A DNA stretch of 64,000 nucleotides from Undaria pinnatifida. Lineage: Eukaryota > Sar > Phaeophyceae > Laminariales > Alariaceae. Location: assembly GCA_012845835.1 (NCBI GenBank), contig JABAKD010000019.1, positions 233,501-297,500 on the forward strand. The letters run 5' to 3'. The notes under the pieces were generated by a model that saw only the letters and a program-made list of their open reading frames with translations, did no database searches and was not told where the DNA came from. Below, one piece after another: positions 44,474 through 55,010 of this stretch (position 1 is its first letter; every line of letters begins with the position of its first letter). The position numbers and the translations under genes are program-made.

Positions 44474-44721
44474 TGTCAAGATACGGCCTGTAATTATCTG
44501 AATTGAGATACATTAGATCGGTTTCGTATATGAGGATAGGCGTTTTATATTTGGGATAGTCCGGAAATAGATCGGAGGCACCTGCCTCCGATCTCAAAAG
44601 CCTGGTGGAACCAAATAATGCTACGTTTCTGGGACGAATAAGAAGGTGAGTACTCTCCGAGGACCTGCAAAAAAATTAGACCTGCAGGAGACACTGCGTG
44701 TCCCAACCCATCACTCTTACA
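44474..44721 (+). mobile_element. LTR of a related element with primer-binding site
   Basis: A 248-bp segment from TGTCAAGATACGGCC to CTCTTACA matches the LTRs at 18.6 and 31.5 kb throughout (GGGATAGTC-GGAAATAGATCGG, GGTGAGTACTC, GAGACACTGCGTGTCCC hairpin). It is followed by ATATGGCGTCGTC, as after the 5' LTR at 31.4 kb, so leader sequence remains and it is the 5' end of a truncated element rather than a clean solo LTR. The same-family body does not continue; a family T repeat begins 150 bp later. Confidence 0.75.
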
Positions 44722-44869
44722 ATATGGCGTCGTCGGCAAGACAAATGGCTGAGAGGGCAATGGCTTGGCGCGCCCTCTCTACTGCGCGGGACGGTCTTAC
44801 ACGTACGTGGTGCGAGTGACATACATACCCGGTATACATACATATAAAATGATTTTTGTTTTTGAGGGG
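44722..44869. other. truncated retroelement leader
   Basis: The primer-site motif at 44,722-44,734 is followed by about 130 bp with no counterpart in the 13-kb element. Confidence 0.35.
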
Positions 44870-45165
44870 GCAGCGATTTGGTCAGGAGTTTTTTCGTCTC
44901 GGCCTTAGTATGGGATTCTGAAAACCGGAATTTCTCGGTCAAGTCGCTTCGTTCGAGCGCCATCTCCGAGGCGCGCCCTTTGCCCTGTCTTATCCGTTCC
45001 GCACCTCGACGTGAACGCGGATGGAGGGTGAGCGAGTCAAGCGAGAAGTGCGCAAAAGTTTGTAGTTTGAACGTTATGCTCCAGTTAATTTTCGGATCTC
45101 GATGTATGGAGAGTTTGATCAAATAGAACATGGCCAAACACTATTTCCAAGTTGGCGTAATGTCA
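44870..45165 (+). repeat. family T repeat, single copy
   Basis: It shares GGTCAGGAGTTT, CGTCTCGGCCTTAGTATG, CTCGGTCAAGT, CACCTCGACGTGAACGCGGA and TTTCCAAGTTGGC with the copies at 51.05 kb (same strand) and 16.0-16.7 kb (opposite strand). Confidence 0.65.
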
Positions 45166-45902
45166 ATCTCCATGGTACGGCGGTAGGTTTCATATCATAG
45201 AGGTGCATTTTTTATTTTTTTCATTTCGGTAGGTACGTGCGTTCATGGATATAAACGTGGCAAGCGCACGCATGACTGAAACGAGGAGGAGGTAGCAGTG
45301 ATTACGATTAGTGTGGCAGAAGAAGCCAGACAGTGCAGCATTACGAGTGGCTGCGTGCTGGCCTCGAGAGTGGTATTATACGAGTTGAGGCACATCGACA
45401 TAGTTTCTACTCGTGCAAGTAATATAGGTACAAGTAGGAGCAGACTCACTGACTGGTGCTCTACCTCACACACGCTTTTCGTCTGACTTGTAGCATGGAT
45501 GGGGCGGGTGTACCAAAAAACAGGGAATAACATTTCGACATAAAACACAAGGGAAAATGATCGTTCCTATTGTTAAGATGCGCCACGCGAAGGTCGTAGT
45601 CGTAGTACGGGGTGTCCACGTAAGAAACCAGTGGCATGCATTTGCCCCGGTATCGCATCGGCGAGTGGTTATTTTCGCATAGAAGATCCTATGGAGAAGT
45701 ATAGGCGGTATGCAAGGCGTGCTTTGTTGTTGCTGTGGTGTCTCTGTCTCCGTTCCTGTTGGTCGTTTTCTGCGATCAACTGGAAAAGCGGCCGTGTTGG
45801 TACGCAACTGACAAATAGTTGAAAATGTTGTGTTGCTTCCTACTTGACGTGCTCCTTGCGGCTAATTGCGGATTGATCATCTCGCTAGTGAGTTATATCG
45901 AT
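45166..45902. other. no gene recognised
   Basis: Only overlapping short frames in both directions; no domain. Confidence 0.35.
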
Positions 45903-46190
45903 CCGGTCGCCCCGGTGGTATATTATTATAATTAAAATACACTCCAGCTGTGAGATATCTAGTGGTTACGTTCGAATACTAGTAGCGTTGGTCCATGAGT
46001 TAAATTTCTTCCGTTGTTGAGAGTTTTTTTTCCATATTTGCAGAAGAAATGTAAAAATAGGATCAACTAAACTGCCGACAACGTCTAGCAGCGTGGGTAG
46101 GTACAACTCTACGCGAATCGACAAGGGAAGAAAATGCTGAATTCTTAGGGTTAGAGTTAGCGATAAAAAGTAAAGCATGTACCCCAGTCA
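45903..46190 (+). mobile_element. SINE-B copy carrying a nested insertion
   Basis: The head CCGGTCGCCCCGGTGG is interrupted at 45,919-45,957 by an AT-rich tract plus ACACTCCAGCTGTGAGAT, the bare terminus of the modular repeat family. The SINE then continues with TCTAGTGGTTACGTTCGAA, GCGTTGGTCCATGAGTT, CTAGCAGCGTGGG and GGGAAGAAAATGCTGAA, as in the copy at 7.4-7.6 kb. Confidence 0.6.
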
Positions 46191-46429
46191 GTGGGGAGGG
46201 GTCAGGAGAGCAAGGCATGTACCCTAGTGGGGAGGGGTCTGGAGGGGCCGCTACGTGACCCCTGATCTAAGCTATACTACTACTGTGAGGACGAGAGTAG
46301 TGCAAGGATAATACGGAGTACATGGCATGGAAAAGTATCTGATACAACATCGAGAACAACCTTTTAGACAAGCTACACCAGCGAGCAATAAATTACATCA
46401 GTAGTAGTCTAGGGGTATGGTAATGCATT
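46191..46429. repeat. CATGTACCC-GTGGGGAGGGGTC duplication and flank
   Basis: AGCATGTACCCCAGT...GGGGAGGGGTCAGGAG is repeated about 39 bp later as GGCATGTACCCTAGTGGGGAGGGGTCTGGAG (46,170-46,240). Nothing was recognised in the rest. Confidence 0.5.
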
Positions 46430-48040
46430 TCCGGTATTCTGATTCACGATCACCCTGTCTGTGACAAAAGTAGGCGCTCATTACTCTTATCTATTGCGGG
46501 CAGTATATTATGACTGTTAGGATGCCGAGACGTGGCGATTTTACCGCTCTTGTGTCCCGAATGGCTTTATCTTTGATGCTCTGGGTACCAACTGCTGTAA
46601 AGATTCATCCTGCGGGCGAATGTTTCGTAGGAGCTGCGGTCGCATGGCGAAAATTTGCCCTACTCGAGCAGTATGTATGCAAGAAATCCCGCGAAAATAA
46701 GCGAATGGAAACGGGATTTTCAGCAAATGTTTTCGGTGTCGCATAAGCGACAAAAGGGTGATTATGGTATTCCATGACTGTTCGATCATTACGCGAGTCA
46801 GATACGCACTGGTTTGGCCTCATTTCAGGCCTTTTGCTCCGCTTACAGTGCTCCAGTTGAGCCAGTATTTTAGTACCATTTAGTTTGTGTTTTTTTTTTT
46901 CAAACACCTCGTCATTTAGTTAGAAATTGTGCTTACATAAATATCCGGGGGGGCCTGAATCCTGGATACAAATCGCTCTAATTCGTCCATTTATATTGCG
47001 TTTGGTGCTAGCAGCTGTTGTTGCTGTTCAAGTGTTTCTCTCATCCTCATTTACTTGAGCGTGCTTGATCGGCGCGCCAACCTGATATGGGCTTAAAATC
47101 GCTTTTTTGTGCGACCTATCACGAATCGTGCTCGCATTGCAAATGTTTGCCGTATTATGTATGTATACGGAAGTATTCGAGAAAACTCGAGTCCGTCGAT
47201 ATGATTGTGAGCTCTTTGGGTCAAGGCCTACCAGTAAATCACGAGTAAGACTATGTATGGAGTCGGGGTTGACACGCCGTGCGGGAAGGTATCGACCCGG
47301 GAGATCATCGTTGTAGTTCCCGCGTTGTTGAGGCTTTAGAAATTCGGAGCAATTCTTGAGCGGAGATGGGGCCCTATCTCCCCCGTGTGCGACGGAACTG
47401 CCCCGGTCGCATTGGTTGGTGACCCTTTATTATCCTCCAAGACTTTTAAGGGTGGGGCGGCCCCGTAGAGCTCGAACCAATCAGCGATTTTAACCAATCA
47501 ATGGAGTTGGGGATTCCACACCGTGAGGGGCAGTGACGACCTGAGGCAACTCGACTTTACTCCCCCGTTTGTCTAACTTTTAGATACATATAATGGCCTC
47601 CGGACCGGGGATCGGACGCTATCGTCCCCGGCCGGAGCTGACTCTATAATATACGACCCCCAGCCAATCAGAGATCGGCCGGTCGGTGACGTTGGGGACT
47701 ATTTCCTCAATGTGTGGAGAGGTATCAATCCTGGTGATGTCTGTGTTTGTTCCCGGGTTGTCGGAGGTGTATGTGTATGTGTGGATGGAATATTATCGTG
47801 GTGTGGGACCTTGTCGTCCCCAGGTGACGGTTACTTTATGTACGATCCGCGGCCAATGCGCGACCAGCGATCAGACAAAAGGCCATAGCAGGTAATATAT
47901 GTTTTTTCGTTTTCGTCTAGTAGTCTAAAACTCGAACCTAAAATTCTTGACTTACAAATTTTTAAGTAAGTAAGTGCAGTGCAATCGCGTACTACACACA
48001 CTCTATCGACCAGACAGCAACGAGTAGCAGCATTATAATA
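46430..48040 (+). repeat. 1.6-kb non-coding dispersed repeat (family R), copy 1
   Basis: It matches 59,155-60,800 along its length. Blocks include GATCACCCTGTC, GCGCTCATTACTCTTAT, ATGGCTTTATC, AACACCTC, GCGTTTGGTGCTGTTGTTGC-like, GTTTGCCGTAT, CCCGGGAGATCATCGTTGTA and CAGCAACGAGTAGCAGCAT. The second half is an imperfect trimer of units of about 210 bp, each with GG-GTTGGGG-TTCCACACCGTG-GGGAGGTATCGA, a blunt GTTCCCG-GTTGT block and CC-ATCTCCCCC or CGTCCCC. No frame is conserved between the copies, so it is probably non-coding. Confidence 0.65.
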
Positions 48041-48241
48041 AAAAAAACAAGCTGGTCCGGCCAGACAGCAGATTTTCATTCGACCGTCGTATGTATGTAT
48101 GTGTAATCGTTTGAAAAATATACTGACTCCAAACTCCGCAACCAACCGTGTTGCTGCGTACGTAGCGCCTTGGCAGACGTTTGAGGTTTTGTAATCCGAG
48201 TTGATTTTGTCGAGAGAAGCCATGTTGAGAAAATTCCGTAA

Positions 48242-48327
48242 CGTACGGACATTTTTCGACACTAAGGTCTATACGAAACCCAGGAAACGTGCGGACATTT
48301 TTCGACACTAAGATATATACGGAACCA
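48242..48327. repeat. 46-bp tandem duplication
   Basis: CGTRCGGACATTTTTCGACACTAAG occurs at 48,242 and 48,288 with similar flanks (TATACG-AACC). Confidence 0.75.
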
Positions 48328-49339
48328 AGAAAAAAAAATCAAGTGGATGCCGCTGATTCTTGGTGTGAACATTTCTTGAGGGACGGGGGAACGATCGATA
48401 TTTTCGTCTTCGCCTAATTCGTTATCTATCGAGAGATACGGCGCGCGTAAAGTCCCCACCCAAGTTTGAGATATTACGGGGAGAGACACAAAATAAATGT
48501 CGATTTCGCAGCTCAAATGTTCTACTTTTTGACTGTTTTTATTCTTACCCGTATTTAATTGGAAGCGCATTATGGTCGTTCTTATCGGAGAGGTGAATGT
48601 CCTAAATTTCCGTTTTTTCCCAGGATTGCATCATCAGAGAAAGTCTGCATTATTATCGAGAGAGGGGTTGTTCGTCTTTTTTGTCCTGATTTTTGAAAGT
48701 CGAGCCACAAAGCGAGACCACCACCACCCACACCAGCAGTGACGCGCGTCGTCACGCAGCAAGCATGAGCGAACATCCGGGAAGACCGTAGAGGTGTGCA
48801 CCCAGGTCAAGTCAAATAGATTCGTGCAATCCGGCGACGGCAGACCCTCCCTGGTGTCAGGAACATGGCGAGCACGACGAGGACACCAGCGATAACCTTC
48901 TTGATGTTTCTGCGCCTCGTGTCTGGATAATAATGGGGAAGGCTGAATCGTTGTTTCATCCGGCTCGACGAGGAGTCCTCCGGAGGCCCAAGCCGCTTCC
49001 TCCCATCGGCCATAATGTTGTACCACACCCTGGTCAACGTTTAAAGCTACCCGATGGTCCAAGTGTTGAGCCACGGCGCTTGTCGCAGCACTGTCTTCGA
49101 AATATGGAATTCGAGGAAAGGATTTCCTAGTTTGTGATTGTGAACTGTTCCAAATTTTTGGGGCTGAAGAACTTCACAAATTATGACAGAACGCCTCCGT
49201 ATTTTAAGACACATTGCACAATTATGCAAATTTAGGAAATTATGAAAATTCAAGACAAAAAAAAGTCTCTGATAAGAACGGCCCTTAGTCTAGGCCTTCA
49301 AAGCGGCTCCAGAAGAAGCGAGAAACGTTTATTTCGGTC
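48328..49339. other. no gene confidently recognised
   Basis: Minus-strand frames 48,634-49,074 and 48,807-49,037 overlap. The shorter has a possible membrane segment (VIAGVLVVLAMFLTPG) after a basic stretch. No family was recognised and there is no intron or repeat support. Confidence 0.25.
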
Positions 49340-49444
49340 GATTTCTATCATTCATTACGGGGTTTCCCTCGAAAGATTTATATCATTCATTACGGGGTTT
49401 CACTCGAAAGATTTCTATCATTCATTACGGGGTTTCACTCGAAA
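49340..49444. repeat. 35-bp tandem repeat, three perfect-length units
   Basis: GATTTCTATCATTCATTACG...CGAAA units start at 49,340, 49,375 and 49,410 with one or two substitutions each. Confidence 0.9.
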
Positions 49445-49629
49445 AGGTAGCAAATTCAGCTCCTCACCTTTTTTTTTTGAAACCTCTTCGGCCCGCTCGA
49501 TGGGGAATACGCATACCGGCCCCATCCATGGCAATTTTTTTTACCAAAAGTGGTAAAAGTGAGCTACTAAAAGCAATTTAACTGTCGCGGCTGGTTCTAG
49601 GCCTGACCAGCTCGTAGCGTTCTGGAAAA

Positions 49630-50185
49630 TAATGACGAAGGCAGCGACACCGTGTTTCACGCCAAGAATACTGTCAGCAAGCCTCCACGCTCAGAATATA
49701 CACACAGAGACAGCCGGTCTGCGAGTCTAGGATCTAGACACTATCGTGCACGGTGTAGCAGAAGCTGGGTCAGTGCGCGTCTCTCAGTGGCTACGCAAAA
49801 AACATGCAGCACAGATGGCCACCCCCTTGCTGGCCCTGGATGCTTGATTGAGTCAAGACATCAAGAAACGCACTCGAAACGTCTCTTCGTGGCCAGACTA
49901 GAGGGTCAGTCTGCGTGGGCTCGGATTTATCCGATCGAAATGTGATGAAGCTCGGAATCGGATTCACGAATGAAACGGCGGAAGTAAGTAGTCTGCTGTT
50001 AGTAGTAATATCGATATCTTGGCATTACTGTACATTCTACAGGCAGGCGTAGACTATTTGGTGTATTGAGGTAACGGTTTTTACTCTCCATCGAATATTG
50101 AATCAAATAAGTCGTAGTGCTGCCCTGCCGTACCCGGAGCATGGATGTCAGCGAATGCCGGCACCCATGCGGAGCCTTTGTAATA
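49630..50185 (+). repeat. family D, uninterrupted copy
   Basis: About 555 bp, matching 60,810-62,680 once the two insertions there are removed. Blocks include GGCAGCGACACCGTGTTTC, CACACACAGAGAC, GTAGCAGAAGCTGG, CTGGCCCTGGATGCTT, TCTTCGTGGCCAGACTAGAG, TCGATATCTT-GCATTACT and the final GCCGGCA hairpin. No coding signal. A 3'-only fragment lies at 14,775-14,850. Confidence 0.7.
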
Positions 50186-50339
50186 TCTACGAAACTAGAA
50201 AATAAATGGAGATCCGTTGTACTGTAGGTAGTGTAGAACTCATTTGTCAAAGATAAAGTAGAAGCTGGGCGGGTTTCCTTTCTTTTGTTTTTCTTGGGGC
50301 TTAGTAAATGTTCTGCGATGGGCACGCCCAAGGAAAACA

Positions 50340-50750
50340 ACTTTATATATTGTTTCTACCCACTTTCCCCCCTCCCCCCCCCCATCCCCCCCCCTCCAAC
50401 CCCGCTCGCTTTTGTTCGAAACCAGGCCCCACGTCCTTCAAAACTCCGCCCCCCCCCTCACCGGTTATTCGACTTACAGGATTCACATAATAAACGAATA
50501 CATTTCCCTCCACAGGTGTCAGATTTTGTCCCCCTCAGAAACGGGTTTTATAGTTTCCGCGCACAGACTGGCTAACATCACCCTGTTGACCCTGATAGCT
50601 ACACTGTAGTTGCAAGGGGAGTCGCCGACCTATATCCTTAATGAGGACACACAACTCGTAATGCGCGCGATCGGAGTATCACACACAGCTTGCAAAGATA
50701 AGTTTCGGCAAAATATTCGATCTCACAGCTTGACTAGTGTATTTTCGTTT
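50340..50750 (-). repeat. modular repeat, minus copy
   Basis: It starts in a C-rich spacer (50,364-50,400) and runs through GTTATTCGACTTACAGGATT, TGTCAGATTTTGTCCCCCTC, TTTATAGTTTCCGCGC and the head module to the terminus GATCTCACAGCTTGACTAGTGT near 50,740. Confidence 0.65.
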
Positions 50751-50771
50751 TATTATAAATAATGAACATAC

Positions 50772-51020
50772 ACTCCAGCTGTGAGATCGAAGATTTTGTC
50801 GAAACTCATCTTTGCAAGCTGTGTGTGATACTCCGATCGCGCATTTTATATATTAATATAAAATTAAAATACACTCCAGCTGTGAGATCGAAGATTTCGT
50901 CGAAACTCATCTTTGCGAGCTGTGTGTGATACTCCGATCGCGCGCATTACGAGTTGTGTGTCCTCATTAAGGATATAGGTCGGCGACTCCCCTTACAACT
51001 ACAAGGTAGCTATCATTATA
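50772..51020 (+). repeat. two modular-repeat heads in tandem
   Basis: A 75-bp head (50,772-50,847) and a 150-bp head (50,874-51,020) both start ACACTCCAGCTGTGAGATCG in the plus direction. An AT-rich spacer separates them, and each is cut off at a different internal point. They face the minus copy just upstream, giving a head-to-head arrangement. Confidence 0.65.
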
Positions 51021-51049
51021 TATACGAGTATATGATCATTTTTTTGGGG

Positions 51050-51385
51050 GTGGATTCGGTCAGGAGTTTCGTTCCGTCTCGGCCTTAGTATGCGATTCTC
51101 GGAACTGAAGTTCTCGGCCAAATAGCTTCATTTGAGCGCCGTCTTCGCGGGGCGTCTCTAACGCCCCTCGTTCTGCCCCATACCCGTTCCGCATCTTCTG
51201 GCCGGCATCGGGTACGTGGGCTGAGCGAGACAAGCCAGGAGTGCCCAATTTTTGTATTTTGGGCGGTGTACGCCCAAGCAATTCTTGGTTCTTGGCATAT
51301 ATATGCAGAGCTTGAACGAAAAAATAATACTCCGTATGATTCTCGTATGATTTGAAAAGAATATTTTCAAGTTGGCATCATTTTC
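51050..51385 (+). repeat. family T repeat, single copy
   Basis: TTCGGTCAGGAGTTTCGTTC, CGTCTCGGCCTTAGTATGCG, TCTCGGCCAAATAGCTTC, CCGTTCCGCATCTTC, GAGCGAGACAAGCCAGGAGT and TTTTCAAGTTGGCATCATTT match 44,870-45,165 and, inverted, 16,200-16,720. Confidence 0.65.
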
Positions 51386-52063
51386 AAATTAACTGGCTTC
51401 TTATTTCGTCCTCACCACACTTTTTTCATGGTCACACCCCGAAGCGTTTGGCCTATTGTGCACATCGTACCACTGTCTGTTGCGTCGTTGCTTTTCAATG
51501 TCGGATTTCAATGTTAAATACCTTTGTTCGAGCAATGGTTGTCTTCGAGGGGGGCCTGTTCCGTACCCAACAACGTCATTACCCGCATTGTCCGTGCTGA
51601 ATATTCCTAGAGAGCTACAAGTTTATTATATTTAGTCACAGGCTGTAGCACAGAGTAAGCCAAACAACCGCAATCAATCAACGTGTAAAGCAATTGTAAT
51701 GCTAGCGTACCAGGTAGAAGAATACAACAAAACAGGCCAGACCATGAAAAAATAGAAAACAAACACAACGAACGGAGTCGCTTTTATACACCGTAGTACG
51801 CGAAACAATGTTTTGTCAGTCTTTTTCATCGCCGCTCCAAAGAGTCGTTCCGTATGTATTGGTCCACGATCCACCATCCATCTTTCAGGACCGCATAATA
51901 TAAAAGGCTCGTCACATATTATACAAAACCTTCTTGTAAAATTTCATTTCAAGGCTTCAACCCTAGCCTCGCCCAGTATTTCTATTCAACCCACACAGTG
52001 CAGCATACACACATAGTCAAACTATGAACAGTAACGGTAGTATAAGTTATTATAAAAATGAAA
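51386..52063. other. no gene recognised
   Basis: Only short frames; nothing recognised. Confidence 0.35.
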
Positions 52064-53750
52064 ATACACTCCAGCTGTGAGATCGAAGATTTCGTCGAAA
52101 CTCATCTTTGCAAGCTGTGTGTGATACTCCGATCGCGCGCATTACGAGTTGTGTGTCCTCATTAAGGATATAGGTCGGCGACTCCCCTTACAACTACAGT
52201 GTAGCTATCAGGGTCAACAGGATGATTTTAGTCAGTCTGTGCGCGGAAACTATAAAACCCGTTTCTGAGGGGGACAAAATCTGACAGCTGTGAAGGGAAA
52301 GGGGGGCCTGGTTTTGATCAAAAGCGAGCGGGTTTGGAGGGGGGCGGGGGGGGGGGGGGGGGAGGGGCAATTTGTGCATGTAAGCTATAAATCCTTTCGA
52401 GGGGATAAATCTGACGGTTTTGGCACCAGTATATTATTGGGGGCGGGAGGGGGGGGGAGGCAGCTCAATATGTGCCTGGAAACTATACATTATTTTGTGG
52501 GGATAAATGTGACATTTTTGGAAATAATACATCAGTTTATCATGTATATCCTGGGGTAATTCGTACAATCAGTGAGTAAAGAGAGGGTGGAGTGTTCGAG
52601 GGGGTGGGGTTGGGATGGGTTGGGGGGGGAGGGTGGGAGGTGGGGGCGGGGGGGGGGGGGGGGAACGGCTTTAGGTGAGGGGTTTGTTTACGTGTGGTGC
52701 TAGGTCTAGGCGAAGGTGCGGGTGATGGGGAAGAAGGGGGCGTTCGAGGCGGGGGGGGGGGGGGACACAGCGGCATGGATGGCTCTTGAAAGATAATGAG
52801 GTGATATCCTGTGCGTGAAGTGTTTATTAATGTGGTGGATATCGATATTTGGTGGGGCGTTTGAGTAAGGGAGAGCAAGAGGGGGGGGGGAGGGGGGGGG
52901 GGGGATTTTCAGGAGGTTTAGGTCACAAATAATATTCAAATACACTTCGGCTGTGAGATCAAAGATATGTATCAGCTTGTTATACGCGTGGTGCAAGGTC
53001 TAGGCGATCGTGCAGGTGGTCGGGAAAGAGGGGGCGTTGGAGCGGGGGGGGGGGGGGGGGGGGGGGGGAAGGGGGGGGGGGGGGGGGGGGAACACAGCGG
53101 CAGGGGTGGCTCTCAAAAGATAATGAGGTGATATCTTGTGCGTGCGAAGTGTTTATTAATGTGGCGGATTTCGATATTTGGTGGGGCGTTTGACTAAGGG
53201 AGAGCAAGGGGGGGTGGGGGGGGGGATTTTTAGGAGGTTTAGGTCACAAATAATATTCAAATACACTTCGGCTGTGAGATCAATGATATGTAGCAGCTTG
53301 TTATGCGCGTGGTGCTAGGTCTAAGCGATCGTGCAGGTGGTCGGAAAAGAGGGGGCGTTGGAAGGGGGGGGGGGGGGGATATAATTGAAAACTACGTCAT
53401 GGATGGTCAGAAAGATAATGACGTGATATCAACTGCGTATAGGTGTTTATTACTCAGGCCGATTTTGATTGTGAGTGGGGCGTTTGGACAGACTAGGCGG
53501 AAGGGGGGGGGGGGGGTCGGGGGACGGAGGGGCGGGGGGGGGAAGGGTTGGGGTTTTGTTATGAAAAAGAGGTCAGTGGAGGGGGAGGGGAGGGGGGGGG
53601 GGGGGGGGGGGGGGGGGGCGAGACATTTCAATATGTGCGCGGAAACTATAAATTCTCAAAGGGGACAAACCTGACGATGAAGCAATAAGACATCCCTTTA
53701 TACCATCTGGCTTGTAATGTTTACTATTCTAGAAGGTTTGATGTTAGATG
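52064..53750 (+). repeat. modular G-run repeat, longest copy
   Basis: It begins ACACTCCAGCTGTGAGATCG and ends TATTCTAGAAGGTTTGATGTT. Between these are the head, then modules with CGGAAACTATAAAACCCG, GGGGATAAATCTGACGGTTT and GCATGGATGGCTCTTGAAAG, separated by G runs of 10-30 (52,339; 52,655; 52,751; 52,878; 53,046-53,090; 53,592-53,619). One module of about 300 bp (GTGGTGCTAGGTCTAGGCGA to CAAATAATATTCAAATACAC) is repeated three times in tandem (52,690; 52,980; 53,300). This copy gives the fullest view of both ends. No coding capacity is conserved. Confidence 0.7.
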
Positions 53751-53859
53751 CAGCATGCAACCCAGTGTTTAAGTGTAGTACATAACGTGTTAAATCTTCA
53801 TAGTTTGTTGTTGTATGATACATCGATCGAAAGCTTGGATATTTTATAGACTATTTGTA

Positions 53860-55010
53860 GGTACCATTATTTTCTGACATCGCTAATTATAAGAAAGAGA
53901 TACGTATTGTCAAATGCAACAGGCGAGGTGATGTAGTCATGCACTGTTTGTCACCATCATCATACAGTTACCATTATTATCGACATCGCTAATTATACGC
54001 AAGAGATACGTATTGCCAAATACAGCATGCGAGGTGATGTATGTGGCCATGTGCTGTCTCCGTCATTGAGCATTAGAGGGAGAGATGCGAATCGTCAGTT
54101 TTAAAGGAACGCTTGGTATACATGTGCTCAATTACGTTACCTCATTAGTCATACTTGGTATACACGCGGTCAATCACGTTACCTCGTTAGTAATACTTCG
54201 CTTGGCATAGGTGGGGAGGCGATCATGCAGACGGTATGTACGAAATACCCTACGTAATGGGTTGGTAAGGTTGTTTACCGCAATTTTAACACATCTGCCT
54301 GTGCTTCCTTTTCCAAATTATTTTTGTCTCAAATAAATGTACGATTTCACGCCTATAATTTTACCTTGTCGATGTGGGGCTCTGCGGTCGTCAATTTTAA
54401 GTCAGAGATACGTCCTACAAATACATCAGGCGAGGTGGGTATGTGATGTCATATATATGCGATGTCATCACTATTGATCGCGAGGGTGATTTTACTTCGT
54501 GAGGTAAATGGTACTGTGTTTCGTAGAGGTCGTCTCAGGAGGGTATGCGATGGGTCGGCAGTGTAACACGTCTGCTTGTGCTTCCTTTTCAACTTATTAT
54601 TGTCTCAAATGTGCGATTTCACGTCCATGATTTTTACCGTGCCGCTGTGGGGCTCTGAGGTCGCCAATTCTAAGACAGAGATACATCTTACAAATACAGC
54701 AATTGAGGTGGGCATGCAACGTCATATATATGCGATGTCACTACTATTGAAGGCGAGGGTGACTTCACTTCGTCAGGCATATGCTACTGCGTTTCGTGAA
54801 GGTTGTCTCACGTGGACATGCGATGTCACCACTATTGGACGCGAGGGTGACTTTACTTCGTTAGGCACATTCCACTGCGTTTGGAATAGTAGAGGTTGTC
54901 AGGCAATCATGTAAGCGGATGGAGGCACGAAATACCCTGTGTAATAGGTTGGTCGTGTGGTTTACCGCAGTGTTAACATCCCTGTCTGTACTTACTTTCC
55001 ACATTATTAT
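53860..55010. repeat. field of tandem duplications
   Basis: A 106-bp unit is duplicated (GTACCATTATT...GACATCGCTAATTATA, 53,861 and 53,967). A 277-bp unit is duplicated (GTGCTTCCTTTTC at 54,301 and 54,578; GTGGGGCTCTG; GTCATATATATGCGATGTCA) with a partial third near 54,930-55,005. The 277-bp unit contains an inner duplication GACGCGAGGGTGACTT-ACTTCGT. The two unit types share AGAGATACGT..ACAAATACA..CAGGCGAGGT, so they probably have a common origin. Confidence 0.75.

Noticed and set aside
48634-49074. 146-residue minus-strand gene
   Set aside because: It overlaps another frame, has no recognised domain and no support from splice sites or repeats.
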